Shown: positions 10,173-17,888 of the stretch, one piece after another
How positions within the stretch are numbered: the first letter of the stretch is position 1
Layout of the letters: every line of letters begins with the position of its first letter
Assembly: GCF_030997045.1 (NCBI RefSeq)
Contig: NZ_CP116899.1
Coordinates: forward strand, 4,302,001-4,366,000
Reading direction: 5' to 3'
Source: Microbulbifer sp. TB1203
GTDB lineage: Bacteria; Pseudomonadota; Gammaproteobacteria; Pseudomonadales; Cellvibrionaceae
Length of the DNA stretch: 64,000 bases
Program-made: the position numbers and the translations under genes
The notes under the pieces: model-generated
Database searches by the model: none
Told to the model about the DNA's origin: nothing
What the model saw: the letters and a program-made list of their open reading frames with translations, nothing else

Positions 10173-10186
10173 TTGACGTGAGTCAA
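10173..10186. promoter_or_regulatory. Dyad TTGAC-GTGA-GTCAA upstream of the small ORF
   Basis: Inverted TTGAC half sites with a 4-bp spacer, spaced like FNR/CRP-family sites but with C in place of the FNR T. It lies 55 bp before the start of the 46-residue ORF. Proposed operator on symmetry and position only. Confidence 0.3.
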
Positions 10187-10240
10187 ACGTAAGGTGAAAC
10201 GCTCCATAACAAGAACGTTCGATCGTACAGGATGGTCCCC

Positions 10241-10381
10241 ATGAAACCCGATGCACTGACAATCGCCGTGGTTGTCTTTGTTGCGGGAGTGCTGCTAAGC
10301 AGTGCCGGTCTCACCGAGGTCTTCGCTTCTGACGACCCGGAGCCGCCGGCAGCCCTGCAGCAGGGAGTGGTGACGCGCTAA
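10241..10381 (+). CDS. 46-residue single-pass membrane protein
   Basis: ATG at 10241 with AGGA about 9 bp upstream. The product starts MKPDALTIAVVVFVAGVLLS, one hydrophobic segment (residues about 7-28), then a short acidic and polar tail ending QQGVVTR. It is too short for most gene callers. Support comes from a proper start, an upstream region with two dyads, and a strong terminator 15 bp after the stop. I do not recognise a family. Confidence 0.6.
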   Translation: MKPDALTIAVVVFVAGVLLSSAGLTEVFASDDPEPPAALQQGVVTR

Positions 10382-10396
10382 GCGCACCCCTCAGCC

Positions 10397-10444
10397 CGCA
10401 AACGAAAAAGCCGGACGCTCGCGCGTCCGGCTTTTTCGTTTGCG
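10397..10444. terminator. Strong bidirectional terminator hairpin
   Basis: A perfect 22-bp stem (CGCAAACGAAAAAGCCGGACGC and complement) with a TCGC loop. A-rich on the left and T-rich on the right of the stem, it can serve both the 46-codon ORF and the convergent fau gene. Confidence 0.93.
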
Positions 10445-10459
10445 CAGCCCGGCCGACCA

Positions 10460-11038
10460 TCAGCCACACCGGTACAACTGCTGTTCCGTTACCACCGCGC
10501 TCAACGGAATATCCCAGCCGTCCACCGGCAGTTGCTCCACACACTGTAACTGGTGCGCCACGCCGATCATCTGCGGGCCGGCGCCCGGCAGTCGCCGTTT
10601 GAAGGCGAAGGTGCGGTCGTAGAAGCCGGCTCCCATGCCCAGGCGCCCGCCGGCGGGGTCGAAGGCCACCAGCGGTACCAGTACCAGATCCAGCCGCCAC
10701 GGCGACTGGACGGGGCCGCGCAGGGGCTCCGGAATGCGATAGCGGTTGCGGTAGTTGAGCGCCCCGCCGCTCCAGTGGCGGAAACTCAGCTGCGGCCGCG
10801 GCGCCGCCGGCAGCACCGGCAGGTAGAAATGCTTGTCGGGAAATTGCCGCACCAGCCCGCGGACATCCACCTCTCCGTCCATCGGCCAGTAGATGCCGAT
10901 ATGCCGGGCGCGCCGAAACGGGGAGCTGCGGCTCAATCGGGAGGCGACCGCGGTAGCGGCGCGGCGTTGCCGGTATGGACTCAGGCCGCGCCTCGCCGCG
11001 CGCATTCTGCGGCGCAGCTGCGCTTTGGTTTCTTGCAT
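10460..11038 (-). CDS. fau: 5-formyltetrahydrofolate cyclo-ligase
   Basis: ATP-dependent conversion of 5-formyl-THF to 5,10-methenyl-THF (E. coli YgfA/Fau). 192 residues. The N-terminal basic region RRRMRAARRGLSP, the central LVLVPLVAFDPAGGRLGMGAGFYDRT (signature of the family, with the GGG-like phosphate loop) and QMIGVAHQLQ are all present. It lies directly downstream of the 6S RNA gene, the arrangement conserved in many gammaproteobacteria, so it may be co-transcribed with 6S RNA. Confidence 0.95.
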   Translation of the reverse strand: MQETKAQLRRRMRAARRGLSPYRQRRAATAVASRLSRSSPFRRARHIGIYWPMDGEVDVRGLVRQFPDKHFYLPVLPAAPRPQLSFRHWSGGALNYRNRYRIPEPLRGPVQSPWRLDLVLVPLVAFDPAGGRLGMGAGFYDRTFAFKRRLPGAGPQMIGVAHQLQCVEQLPVDGWDIPLSAVVTEQQLYRCG

Positions 11039-11200
11039 TGTCGAAGTTTACTTGGAAGAGGCTCTATGCGGCAGGGATGTGTACCGCACGCAAATCGGCA
11101 ACCCGGATTGCCGATCTGGCGGGAGCCGATTACGGACACGTGCCGCGATCGGCGTGCTCCCGATAATTCAAATTAAGATGAATCATCCGGAGTTGAAAAA

Positions 11201-11377
11201 GGAGCCCCGAGCGTGCGGCTGAAGACGTAGCCTTGAACCGTAGGGTTCAAGGTGGAGGCCTCCGGGATACATTAGGCTTTCCGCTGCTTGGCGGACTTGC
11301 GCACCAGTACCCGCTGGAAGCCGCCAGGGTGACGTTATCGGCTCGAGGACATAGTCAACTGGCCAACACCTCAGGGC
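11201..11377 (-). ncRNA. ssrS: 6S RNA
   Basis: Regulator of the sigma70 RNA polymerase holoenzyme. On the minus strand, between zapA and fau, the sequence has the hallmark hairpin CTTGAACC...GGTTCAAG near the 3' half (11231-11252), a 5' GCCCTGAGGTGTTGGCCAG, a central bubble region, and a 3' GCACGCTCGGGGC able to pair with the 5' end. A T5 run follows (11196-11200). The 5' end is set about 7 nt after a TATACT box. Genomic position zapA-ssrS-fau matches other gammaproteobacteria. Ends are estimates to within a few bases. Confidence 0.92.
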
Positions 11378-11383
11378 AGAAGA

Positions 11384-11389
11384 AGTATA
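11384..11389 (-). promoter_or_regulatory. -10 element of the 6S RNA promoter
   Basis: TATACT on the minus strand, preceded by GT, 7 nt before the inferred 6S RNA start at 11377. Confidence 0.6.
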
Positions 11390-11450
11390 ACGCGCGCGGG
11401 GGGAAAAGGCTAAACGGCTCTGTGCCGGAAATGCCGTGCAAACGCCAAAG

Positions 11451-11762
11451 TCAAGAGTCGATCTCACCCAGTGCGGACTGTACCTTCTCCTGCAGACGTT
11501 CGAGCATCTCCTGCTCCAGTGGTGCACGAGTGAGTTCCGCCTTGGCCTGAATCAGTTCGTGGGCGATATTCAGCGCCGCCATCACCGCGATGCGCTCCAG
11601 GCCGATCACCGAACCGCTGGCGCGAATGCGCGACATTCGCTCGTGCAGCAGCCGCGCGGACGCCTGCAGCTCGGCCTGCTCGTCTTTCGGGCAGGCCACA
11701 CGGTACTCTTTGTCGAGTATGGAGACTGTGACGGTCTCTGAGGTCAGAGTTGGCTCACCCAT
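11451..11762 (-). CDS. zapA: Cell division protein ZapA
   Basis: Small FtsZ-binding protein that bundles protofilaments at the Z ring. 103 residues: an N-terminal strand domain (VTVSILDKEYRVACP, then EQAELQASARLLHERM) and a C-terminal coiled coil (LIQAKAEL ... LERLQEKVQSAL). Its start overlaps the stop of the upstream coiled-coil gene (TGATG), showing translational coupling. 6S RNA and fau follow. Confidence 0.95.
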   Translation of the reverse strand: MGEPTLTSETVTVSILDKEYRVACPKDEQAELQASARLLHERMSRIRASGSVIGLERIAVMAALNIAHELIQAKAELTRAPLEQEMLERLQEKVQSALGEIDS

Positions 11763-11965
11763 CAGGATTCTTGCGCTAGCCCTTTCAGGCGGTTGATCAT
11801 GGCCTCGACCCGCGAGCGGGCGGCCTCGTTATTTTTTACCAGGCGCTGGCGCTCACGCAGCCACTCGGCCTCCTGCCGGCGCAACTCGCGATTGTCCTCG
11901 GCCAACTGCTGGCAGCGGGCGATCAGCGAGTCCACTGTGCTTTCTAGCGCTTGCAACTTGTCCAT
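11762..11965 (-). CDS. ZapB-like coiled-coil protein (TIGR02449 type)
   Basis: A 67-residue all-helical protein with heptad-type leucines and many charged residues (LESTVDSLIARCQQLAEDNRELRRQ). Short coiled-coil proteins coded upstream of zapA are usually annotated as the TIGR02449 family and are thought to be ZapB-like partners. The 1-bp stop/start overlap with zapA supports a common function in division. Divergent from ygfB. Confidence 0.85.
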   Translation of the reverse strand: MDKLQALESTVDSLIARCQQLAEDNRELRRQEAEWLRERQRLVKNNEAARSRVEAMINRLKGLAQES

Positions 11966-12116
11966 AATTCCTGCGTAGACCGGGTTATTCCGCTACTATA
12001 TTGCCGGCGTATTGGGGGGTCAATTGCCCGCCCGCGCAGGCAATCACAATTTTGCACCTTGCCCTGCGGCCACTTTGGCCGAAAGCGGTGAATTGCACAA
12101 ATCCTGATCATTTTGA

Positions 12117-12677
12117 ATGAGCGTAGTTATGACTCGCGCAGCCGAAGATTTCGATTCCCTGGCCAACACCATTTTGTCCGCCGGTGGCGAAGTGGACCCC
12201 AGCGAACTGCACGGATTCGCGTGCGGCGTACTGGCCGCCGGTGCGCGACCGGATAAAAGTCGCTGGCAGAGGGAGCTGGGGGAGTTTTTGCAGCTGGAAG
12301 CCGTGCCCGCGGACCTGAACCGGGAGTTTCTGCAACTGGCGGAGGACAGCCTGCGGCAGCTGCGCGACAGCGACTTCGGATTCCAGTTGCTGCTCAGCGA
12401 AAGTGAAGACCTGGCCGAGCGCACCCTCACCCTGGGGCACTGGTGCGAGGGGTTCCTGCACGGTTTCGGCATCGGTGGCCACAGCGGCGAATTGCCGCCT
12501 ACCAGCAGTGAGGCGCTGCAGGATATCAGTGTCATTGCGCAGGTGGACGAGCAGGCCGCGGGCGAATCCGAAGAGGCGGAGAACCAGCTTGTGCAGGTGC
12601 AGGAGTATGTGCGGGTGGCGGTGCTGAATATTTTCACTGACACAGCAGCCGGGAGCCGCGGCCCCACCGTTCACTGA
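12117..12677 (+). CDS. ygfB: YgfB/UPF0149 family protein
   Basis: A 186-residue acidic protein of the YecA/YgfB family, recognised by the N-terminal ELHGFACGVLAAG and the central GHWCEGFLHGFGI motifs. First gene of the conserved ygfB-pepP-ubiH-ubiI operon; its TGA overlaps the pepP ATG. In P. aeruginosa YgfB has been linked to control of beta-lactam resistance (literature recollection). A second ATG at 12129 is an alternative start. Confidence 0.92.
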   Translation: MSVVMTRAAEDFDSLANTILSAGGEVDPSELHGFACGVLAAGARPDKSRWQRELGEFLQLEAVPADLNREFLQLAEDSLRQLRDSDFGFQLLLSESEDLAERTLTLGHWCEGFLHGFGIGGHSGELPPTSSEALQDISVIAQVDEQAAGESEEAENQLVQVQEYVRVAVLNIFTDTAAGSRGPTVH

Positions 12678-14035
12678 TGACCGACTATAGAAGCGCAGCT
12701 ATGGGCATCTCCAGAAGCGCAGCTATAAGCATCGGCAAGGCGGAATTCGCCCGCCGCCGCGCGCGGCTGATTGCCGGACTGGTCCCCGGCAGCCTGGCGA
12801 TAGTGCCCGCCGCGCGCGAACAGCTGCGCTCCCGCGATACCTATTTTCCCTTTCGCCAGGACAGCGATTTTCTCTACCTCACCGGTTTCGAGGAGCCGGA
12901 GGCGCTGTTGGTACTGGTGCCCGGGCGGGCCCAGGGAGAGGCGCTGTTGTTCTGCCGCGAGCGCGATGCGGAAAAGGAAACCTGGGAGGGCCCGCGATTG
13001 GGCCCGGAACGCGCCGCGGAACACTGCGGCCTGTGCGACGCTTTTCCGATCGGCGACCTGGACGATATCCTGCCCGGCCTGCTGGAGGGGCGCGAGTGCA
13101 TCTACTACACCCTGGGGCGCTTTCCGCAACTGGATCGGCGCCTGCAGAATTACCTGCGTGAAATCGATCGCGCCCGCGGCAGCGCCGGGGCGCCGGAACT
13201 GGTGGACCTGGATCACCAGTTGCACGACCTGCGCCTGTTCAAGAGCGCCCAGGAACTGCGCCTGCTCCGCTGCGCGGCGCAGATCACCGCCCAAGCACAC
13301 ACGCGGGCCATGACGCACTGCCGCCCAGGCCTCTATGAATACCAGTTGGAGGCCGAGATACTGCATACCTTCGTCGCCGCCGGTGCGCGCGAACCGGCTT
13401 ACCCCACCATCGTCGGCGGCGGGCGCAACGCGCTGGTGATGCACTACAGCGCCAACAGCGCGCCGCTCAAAAACGGTGACCTGGTGCTGGTGGACGCCGG
13501 CTGTGAGTACCGCGGCTACGCCGCCGACGTCACCCGCACCTACCCGGTGAACGGCCGCTTCAGCGGTGAGCAGAAGGCGCTGTACGAAATCGTGCTCGCC
13601 GGGCAACTGGCGGCGATCGACGAGATCCGCACCGGCAATCACTGGGACCAGCCCCACCTGGCTAGTGTGGAAGTCATCACTCGCGGGCTGGTGGACCTGG
13701 GCCTGCTGCGTGGCGAGGTGAGCGGCCTGATCGAAACCGGCGCTTACCGCCGCTTTTACATGCACCGCGCCGGCCACTGGTTGGGTATGGACGTGCATGA
13801 CGCCGGCGACTACCGGGTGCACGGCCAGTGGCGGCAGCTGGAGGCGGGAATGGCGATGACCGTGGAGCCGGGGGTCTATATCGCCTCGGACGACGATCAA
13901 GTGCCCGAGCGTTTTCGCGGTATCGGCATCCGCATCGAGGACGATGTGGCGCTGCTCAAAGATGGCCCGGAGGTGCTTTCCGCCGCTGCACCCAAAACGG
14001 TGGCGGATATCGAGTACACCATGCGCGAGGGCTAG
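12677..14035 (+). CDS. pepP: Xaa-Pro aminopeptidase P
   Basis: Dinuclear-metal aminopeptidase releasing N-terminal residues before proline. 452 residues with the pita-bread fold. Metal ligands are in DAGCEYRGYAADVTRT (two Asp), HRAGHWLGMDVHD (His), VEPGVYI (Glu) and IGIRIEDD (Glu). The N-terminus contains a 24-bp tandem duplication (12689-12736, RSAAMGIS/RSAAISIG) absent from E. coli PepP; a start at the internal ATG 12701 would skip one copy. The TAG stop at 14033-14035 touches the first base of the MITE-like element. Confidence 0.96.
   Translation: MTDYRSAAMGISRSAAISIGKAEFARRRARLIAGLVPGSLAIVPAAREQLRSRDTYFPFRQDSDFLYLTGFEEPEALLVLVPGRAQGEALLFCRERDAEKETWEGPRLGPERAAEHCGLCDAFPIGDLDDILPGLLEGRECIYYTLGRFPQLDRRLQNYLREIDRARGSAGAPELVDLDHQLHDLRLFKSAQELRLLRCAAQITAQAHTRAMTHCRPGLYEYQLEAEILHTFVAAGAREPAYPTIVGGGRNALVMHYSANSAPLKNGDLVLVDAGCEYRGYAADVTRTYPVNGRFSGEQKALYEIVLAGQLAAIDEIRTGNHWDQPHLASVEVITRGLVDLGLLRGEVSGLIETGAYRRFYMHRAGHWLGMDVHDAGDYRVHGQWRQLEAGMAMTVEPGVYIASDDDQVPERFRGIGIRIEDDVALLKDGPEVLSAAAPKTVADIEYTMREG
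12689..12736. repeat. Two-copy 24-bp in-frame tandem repeat in pepP
   Basis: Units AGAAGCGCAGCTATGGGCAT-CTCC and AGAAGCGCAGCTATAAGCAT-CGGC are adjacent and in frame near the pepP start. The second copy lies where E. coli PepP begins to align. Confidence 0.85.
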
Positions 14036-14299
14036 TGTACTGTCTCATACTAAATGGTCCTATCAGCGGGCCGCTAAGCGGCCAGATGCAAGGCGCACTT
14101 GCGCCGGCGTAGTCATTCTACGTCAAGCAAGTGCAACGCCGCAGATGGCTGCTTAGCGGCCCGCCCGGAGGGAGCCCCCCAAAATACCCACAGCTGCGTT
14201 GCAGCTCTTGAAAATGGAATGACCATTCCCTGCGAGCTGCGCCTAACTGTGGGCATTTTGGGGGGCTCTGATAGGACCATTTAGTATGAGACAGTACAC
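14035..14299. mobile_element. 265-bp MITE-like palindromic element
   Basis: Perfect 32-bp terminal inverted repeats (14035-14066 and 14268-14299; outer end GTGTACTGTCTCATACTAAA) enclose two further hairpins. The left hairpin has arms GCGGGCCGCTAAGC (14066-14079 and 14151-14164). The right has 21-bp arms (14173-14193 and 14247-14267, one mismatch; AGCCCCCCAAAATACCCACA). The RNA or single strand would fold as a three-way junction. There is no ORF of note and no clear target duplication. The element sits exactly between the pepP stop and the ubiH ribosome binding site. Confidence 0.85.
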
Positions 14300-14310
14300 T
14301 TGGAGGAGCT

Positions 14311-15543
14311 GTGGTGAAGACTGTGGACATAGCCATCGTCGGCGGCGGCATGGCCGGCGCCAGCCTCGCGCTGCTGCTGCAAAAATTCTGCCCGCTGCTG
14401 TCGGTGGCGCTGCTGGAGCGGCAGCCGCTGCCGACCGCCGGCACCGCCCCGCAGCTGCCCAGTTTCGATACTCGCGCCACAGCGGTGGCCGCCGGCAGCC
14501 TGCAGATTTTCTCGGAGCTGGGGCTCTGGCCGCGGCTGCGAGACTACTGTGCGCCGATCGAACGGGTTCAGGTATCGGACCGTGGTCGGGGCCTGGGCGC
14601 GATCCTGGAGGCGGACCCGCGGAAGCGCGCCAGTTTTGCCGGCATGCTCGGCGCAGTGATCGAGAATGCCGCCCTGGGCCCCGTGCTCTACGACGCCCTG
14701 GCGCAAACCGATGCGCAGCTGCTCGCGCCGGCGCAGGTGCGCGGGGTGGCTATGGGGAGCGGGGGCGCCCAGTTGAGCTGGAGCGCGGAGGAAAGCGGCC
14801 CGGAGCGGACATTGCAGGCGGGCCTGTTGGTGGTGGCAGACGGTGTGGATTCGCCGCTCTGCCGGCAATTGAATATCGGCGTGCAGCGGGTGGAATACCG
14901 CCAGCGGGCGCTGATCACCACCGTCGGCCTGCAGAGGGACCACGGCGGTGTGGCCTACGAGCGCTTTACCGAGAGGGGGCCCATGGCCCTGCTGCCATTG
15001 CCCCGGAGAGATGGCCAGCATCGCATGGCACTGGTGTGGACCTGCGCCGACGAGGAGGCGGAGCAAATCGCGTCCCTGGAGGCCGGTGCCTTTGTCGAGC
15101 GCCTGCAACGGGCCTTCGGCTGGCGCGCCGGGCGCATACTGCGCGCCGGGAAAGTGCATAGTTATCCCCTGAGCCTGTCCCTGGCGGAAGAGCAATGGCG
15201 CCGCGGTCTGGTGCTGGTGGGCAACTGCGCCCATTTTCTGCACCCGGTGGCCGGGCAGGGCTTCAACCTCACCCTGCGCGACTGCCATGCCCTGGCCCTG
15301 ACCCTGGCCCGCGGCTGCGCCGCCGGCGCGCCGCCGGGAGAGCTAGACTTGTTACAGGAGTACGGCCGCGAGCGGCGGCTGGATCAACAGCTGACCATCG
15401 GTTTCAGCGATCGGGTGCCGTCGCTATTCGCTTCCGGGAGCCTGTGGGCCCGGGGCCTGCGCCAGGCGGGACTGCTGGGATTAACCCTGGCGCCGCCATT
15501 GCGCGCCGGCTTTGTCGGCCAGGCGGCGGGGTTCGGATTGTAG
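14311..15543 (+). CDS. ubiH: 2-octaprenyl-6-methoxyphenol hydroxylase (UbiH)
   Basis: FAD-dependent monooxygenase of ubiquinone synthesis. 410 residues with the N-terminal FAD-binding GGGMAGASLALLL, the middle DGVDSPLCRQL (DG motif) and the C-terminal GNCAHFLHPVAGQGFNLTLRD, typical of UbiH/UbiF/UbiI enzymes. The start is GTG at 14311 (or 14314), with GGAGGA just upstream and immediately outside the MITE-like element. ubiI follows after 33 bp. Family members are hard to tell apart; UbiH is assigned by operon order. Confidence 0.94.
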   Translation: MVKTVDIAIVGGGMAGASLALLLQKFCPLLSVALLERQPLPTAGTAPQLPSFDTRATAVAAGSLQIFSELGLWPRLRDYCAPIERVQVSDRGRGLGAILEADPRKRASFAGMLGAVIENAALGPVLYDALAQTDAQLLAPAQVRGVAMGSGGAQLSWSAEESGPERTLQAGLLVVADGVDSPLCRQLNIGVQRVEYRQRALITTVGLQRDHGGVAYERFTERGPMALLPLPRRDGQHRMALVWTCADEEAEQIASLEAGAFVERLQRAFGWRAGRILRAGKVHSYPLSLSLAEEQWRRGLVLVGNCAHFLHPVAGQGFNLTLRDCHALALTLARGCAAGAPPGELDLLQEYGRERRLDQQLTIGFSDRVPSLFASGSLWARGLRQAGLLGLTLAPPLRAGFVGQAAGFGL

Positions 15544-15576
15544 TGGCGGGATACAGCAGCAGGTGGTAGACGCCGG

Positions 15577-16806
15577 ATGAACAGAGAACGCATGGATATC
15601 ACGATCGTTGGCGGCGGCATGGTGGGCATGGCCCAGGCCGCCCTGTTGGCGGTACGCCACCCACAGCTGCAGGTCGCTCTGCTGGAGGCGGGGGAACTGC
15701 CGGAGATTTCCGCCGCTACCTACGACCCACGGGTGGTGGCGCTCACCCAGGCCTCCCAGGATCTGCTCGACGAGGTGGGCGCCTGGCCGTCGATTGCCGG
15801 ACGCGCCTGCCCCTACACGGAAATGCGCGTGTGGGATGCGGAGGGCACCGGCTCGGTGCGTTTCAACAGCCGCGATGTGCAACTGCCCAATCTGGGGCAC
15901 ATCGTGGAAAACAGCGTTGTGATATCGGCGCTGCGCGAGCGCATCGAAAGCCTGCCCAATGTGGAAGTGATCACCGGCTTTCGCCTGGAGAGCTGGTGGC
16001 GCGACTGCGGCCTGTGGCACCTGCAGGCGCGCAGCGACCGTCTGAACGTTATCGAAGGGCTGGAGGAGAACGGGGCAATTCTGCGCACCCGCCTGCTGGT
16101 GGGGGCCGATGGCGTCCGCTCCAAGGTGCGCGAACTGCTGCGAATCCGTACTCGCGACACCCTGTACCAACAGACGGCCCTGGTGTGCGTGGCCCGCTGC
16201 GAAGCCTCGCACCAACACACCGCCTGGCAGCGCTTTCTGAAAAGCGGGCCGCTGGCCTTCCTGCCCCTGGCCGGACTGGGGGACGACAATCACTGTGCGG
16301 TGGTCTGGTCGGCGGACGAGGCCCTGGCGCGGGAGCTGATGATGCTGGACGACAGTGCCTTCGCACTGAACCTGGAAAAGGCTTTCGAGAGCCGCCTGGG
16401 GTGTGTCGAATCGGTGAGCGAGCGCTTCTCCTTTCCGCTGCGGGCGCGCCACGCGGAATCCTACTATGGCCCCGGCGCAGTATTGATTGGCGACGCTGCC
16501 CACAATATTCACCCCCTCGCCGGCCAGGGGGCCAACCTGGGGTTGCAGGACGTGCGCGCGCTCAGTGAGGAGATAGGTCGCGCCCTCAACCGCGGCCTGG
16601 AGCCCGCGGACCCCTCGGCGCTGTCCCGCTACCAGCGCCGCCGCCGCGGCGACAACGCCGCCACCCTCAAGGCCATGAGTACCTTCAAATCCCTGTTCGG
16701 CGCCGGCGACCTGCACTGGCGCTGGCTGCGCAACACCGGCCTGAGTGTGGTGGACGCCAGCCCGCTGTTGAAAAAGCGCATCATTCTGCGCGCCATGGCG
16801 GTGTAA
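15577..16806 (+). CDS. ubiI: UbiI/VisC-family FAD-dependent hydroxylase
   Basis: Second flavin monooxygenase of the operon, 409 residues, probably C5 hydroxylation in ubiquinone synthesis. FAD motif GGGMVGMAQAALLA, DG motif VGADGVRSKVREL, and IGDAAHNIHPLAGQGANLGLQD. An internal ATG at 15592 (DITIVGGGM) would align better with homologues than 15577. The position after ubiH is the conserved ygfB-pepP-ubiH-ubiI order. Confidence 0.94.
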   Translation: MNRERMDITIVGGGMVGMAQAALLAVRHPQLQVALLEAGELPEISAATYDPRVVALTQASQDLLDEVGAWPSIAGRACPYTEMRVWDAEGTGSVRFNSRDVQLPNLGHIVENSVVISALRERIESLPNVEVITGFRLESWWRDCGLWHLQARSDRLNVIEGLEENGAILRTRLLVGADGVRSKVRELLRIRTRDTLYQQTALVCVARCEASHQHTAWQRFLKSGPLAFLPLAGLGDDNHCAVVWSADEALARELMMLDDSAFALNLEKAFESRLGCVESVSERFSFPLRARHAESYYGPGAVLIGDAAHNIHPLAGQGANLGLQDVRALSEEIGRALNRGLEPADPSALSRYQRRRRGDNAATLKAMSTFKSLFGAGDLHWRWLRNTGLSVVDASPLLKKRIILRAMAV

Positions 16807-16817
16807 TCTTTTCGGTG

Positions 16818-16881
16818 ACCCGGGACCGCGGAGCTCGGGAGCGCCCGCCGCCAGCTCCGCAAGCGGGCCGCAGGCCCGCCA
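16818..16881. repeat. Degenerate palindromic repeat, CCGCGGAGCTC family
   Basis: ACCCGGGACCGCGGAGCTCG ... CAGCTCCGC followed by GCGGGCCGCAGGCCCGCC. Related copies lie at 44204-44253 and 59220-59331. Intergenic, after ubiI. Confidence 0.65.
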
Positions 16882-16916
16882 CAGTGATGCATGATTGCTA
16901 ATACAGGCGCTGTCTC

Positions 16917-17807
16917 TTGAGCCACTGGATTAACGTCTGCGAATTCCCCCTCGACAGAGATCTCACCGAACTGGCGCAATTTGCCCGGCGCTACCACCTC
17001 CCCTTGCGCATTGCCGAAGAGGGAAACCGCCAAGTGGTCTCCACCCCCGATCCGCAGCTGGCGGAAATACTTCGCCCGCTGCTGGAACGGTGGCGCGCGG
17101 GGGAAATCTATCTCGCGGATATCCGCGTGGAGCCGGTGGAGGCCGCCGGGGAAAGTGAAGCGGAGGAGGCGGCCGCCGCCGTATTCCTGCCAACCTGGCC
17201 CTGGCGGCGTACGCCTCTCAGCCTGATTCTCATAGCATTGTGCTTTGCCGGCTGGTTTCTGCTGCGGGAAGATCTGGCGGGGGGATTGATCATCTACCCG
17301 GAGCGAACCGGAAGTTCCGGCCTGTCCACCCTTGCGCGGCACTGGGCTGAGGGAAATTACTGGAGGCTGTGGACGCCGGCGATAGTGCATTTCTCGCTGC
17401 CCCACGCGCTGTTCAACGCCCTGGGCGTCTGGATTCTGGGCCGGCCGCTGGAGGCGCGCGCCGGCACCCTACCCTTTGCAATACTGGTTTTTGTCTCCGC
17501 TCCTGCGGCCAATCTGATTCAGTACTACTGGTCGCCGCAAATTCTTTTCGGCGGTATGTCCGGCGTGGTTTACGCGCTGGTGGGCAGCGTATTCGTACTG
17601 CAGCGCTGGCAGCCCGGTTGGCGGGATGTGCCCCCCGGTATCGTGGGGCTGGCGGTGGCCTGGCTGCTGTTGTGCGCCAGCGGGTTGGTGGAGTATGTTA
17701 TCGGCGTCGGTATCGCCAATGCTGCGCACCTGGGGGGATTTTTCTGCGGTTTGCTGCTGGCGTTCTGCTACTGTCTCGCCGGTGGCGCGAAAAATTTTGC
17801 TAGATAA
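16917..17807 (+). CDS. Rhomboid-family intramembrane serine protease
   Basis: 296 residues. An N-terminal cytosolic domain (about 90 residues) is followed by six or so membrane segments. The catalytic serine is in GGMSGVVYALVGS and the histidine in NAAHLGGFFCG, as in GlpG; the HALFNALGVWILG segment matches the conserved HxxxN of the family. The apparent start is a TTG at 16917 with a weak ribosome binding site. It separates ubiI from the CorC-type gene and is probably its own unit. Confidence 0.9.
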   Translation: MSHWINVCEFPLDRDLTELAQFARRYHLPLRIAEEGNRQVVSTPDPQLAEILRPLLERWRAGEIYLADIRVEPVEAAGESEAEEAAAAVFLPTWPWRRTPLSLILIALCFAGWFLLREDLAGGLIIYPERTGSSGLSTLARHWAEGNYWRLWTPAIVHFSLPHALFNALGVWILGRPLEARAGTLPFAILVFVSAPAANLIQYYWSPQILFGGMSGVVYALVGSVFVLQRWQPGWRDVPPGIVGLAVAWLLLCASGLVEYVIGVGIANAAHLGGFFCGLLLAFCYCLAGGAKNFAR

Positions 17808-17888
17808 AATCGGGGGAGTCTGTGTGAAGTTTGCAAAGCCTGGCTCCGGAAAGTTTCCTGCACGAGTCCAGACAGGCTCTAACGATTT

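Noticed and set aside
11183..11527. 114-codon minus-strand frame over the 6S RNA region
   Set aside because: The sequence and position fit 6S RNA; the translation has no family likeness.
14118..14480. 120-codon minus-strand frame across the MITE-like element and ubiH start
   Set aside because: It is the reading of the palindrome and antisense of ubiH, not a transposase.
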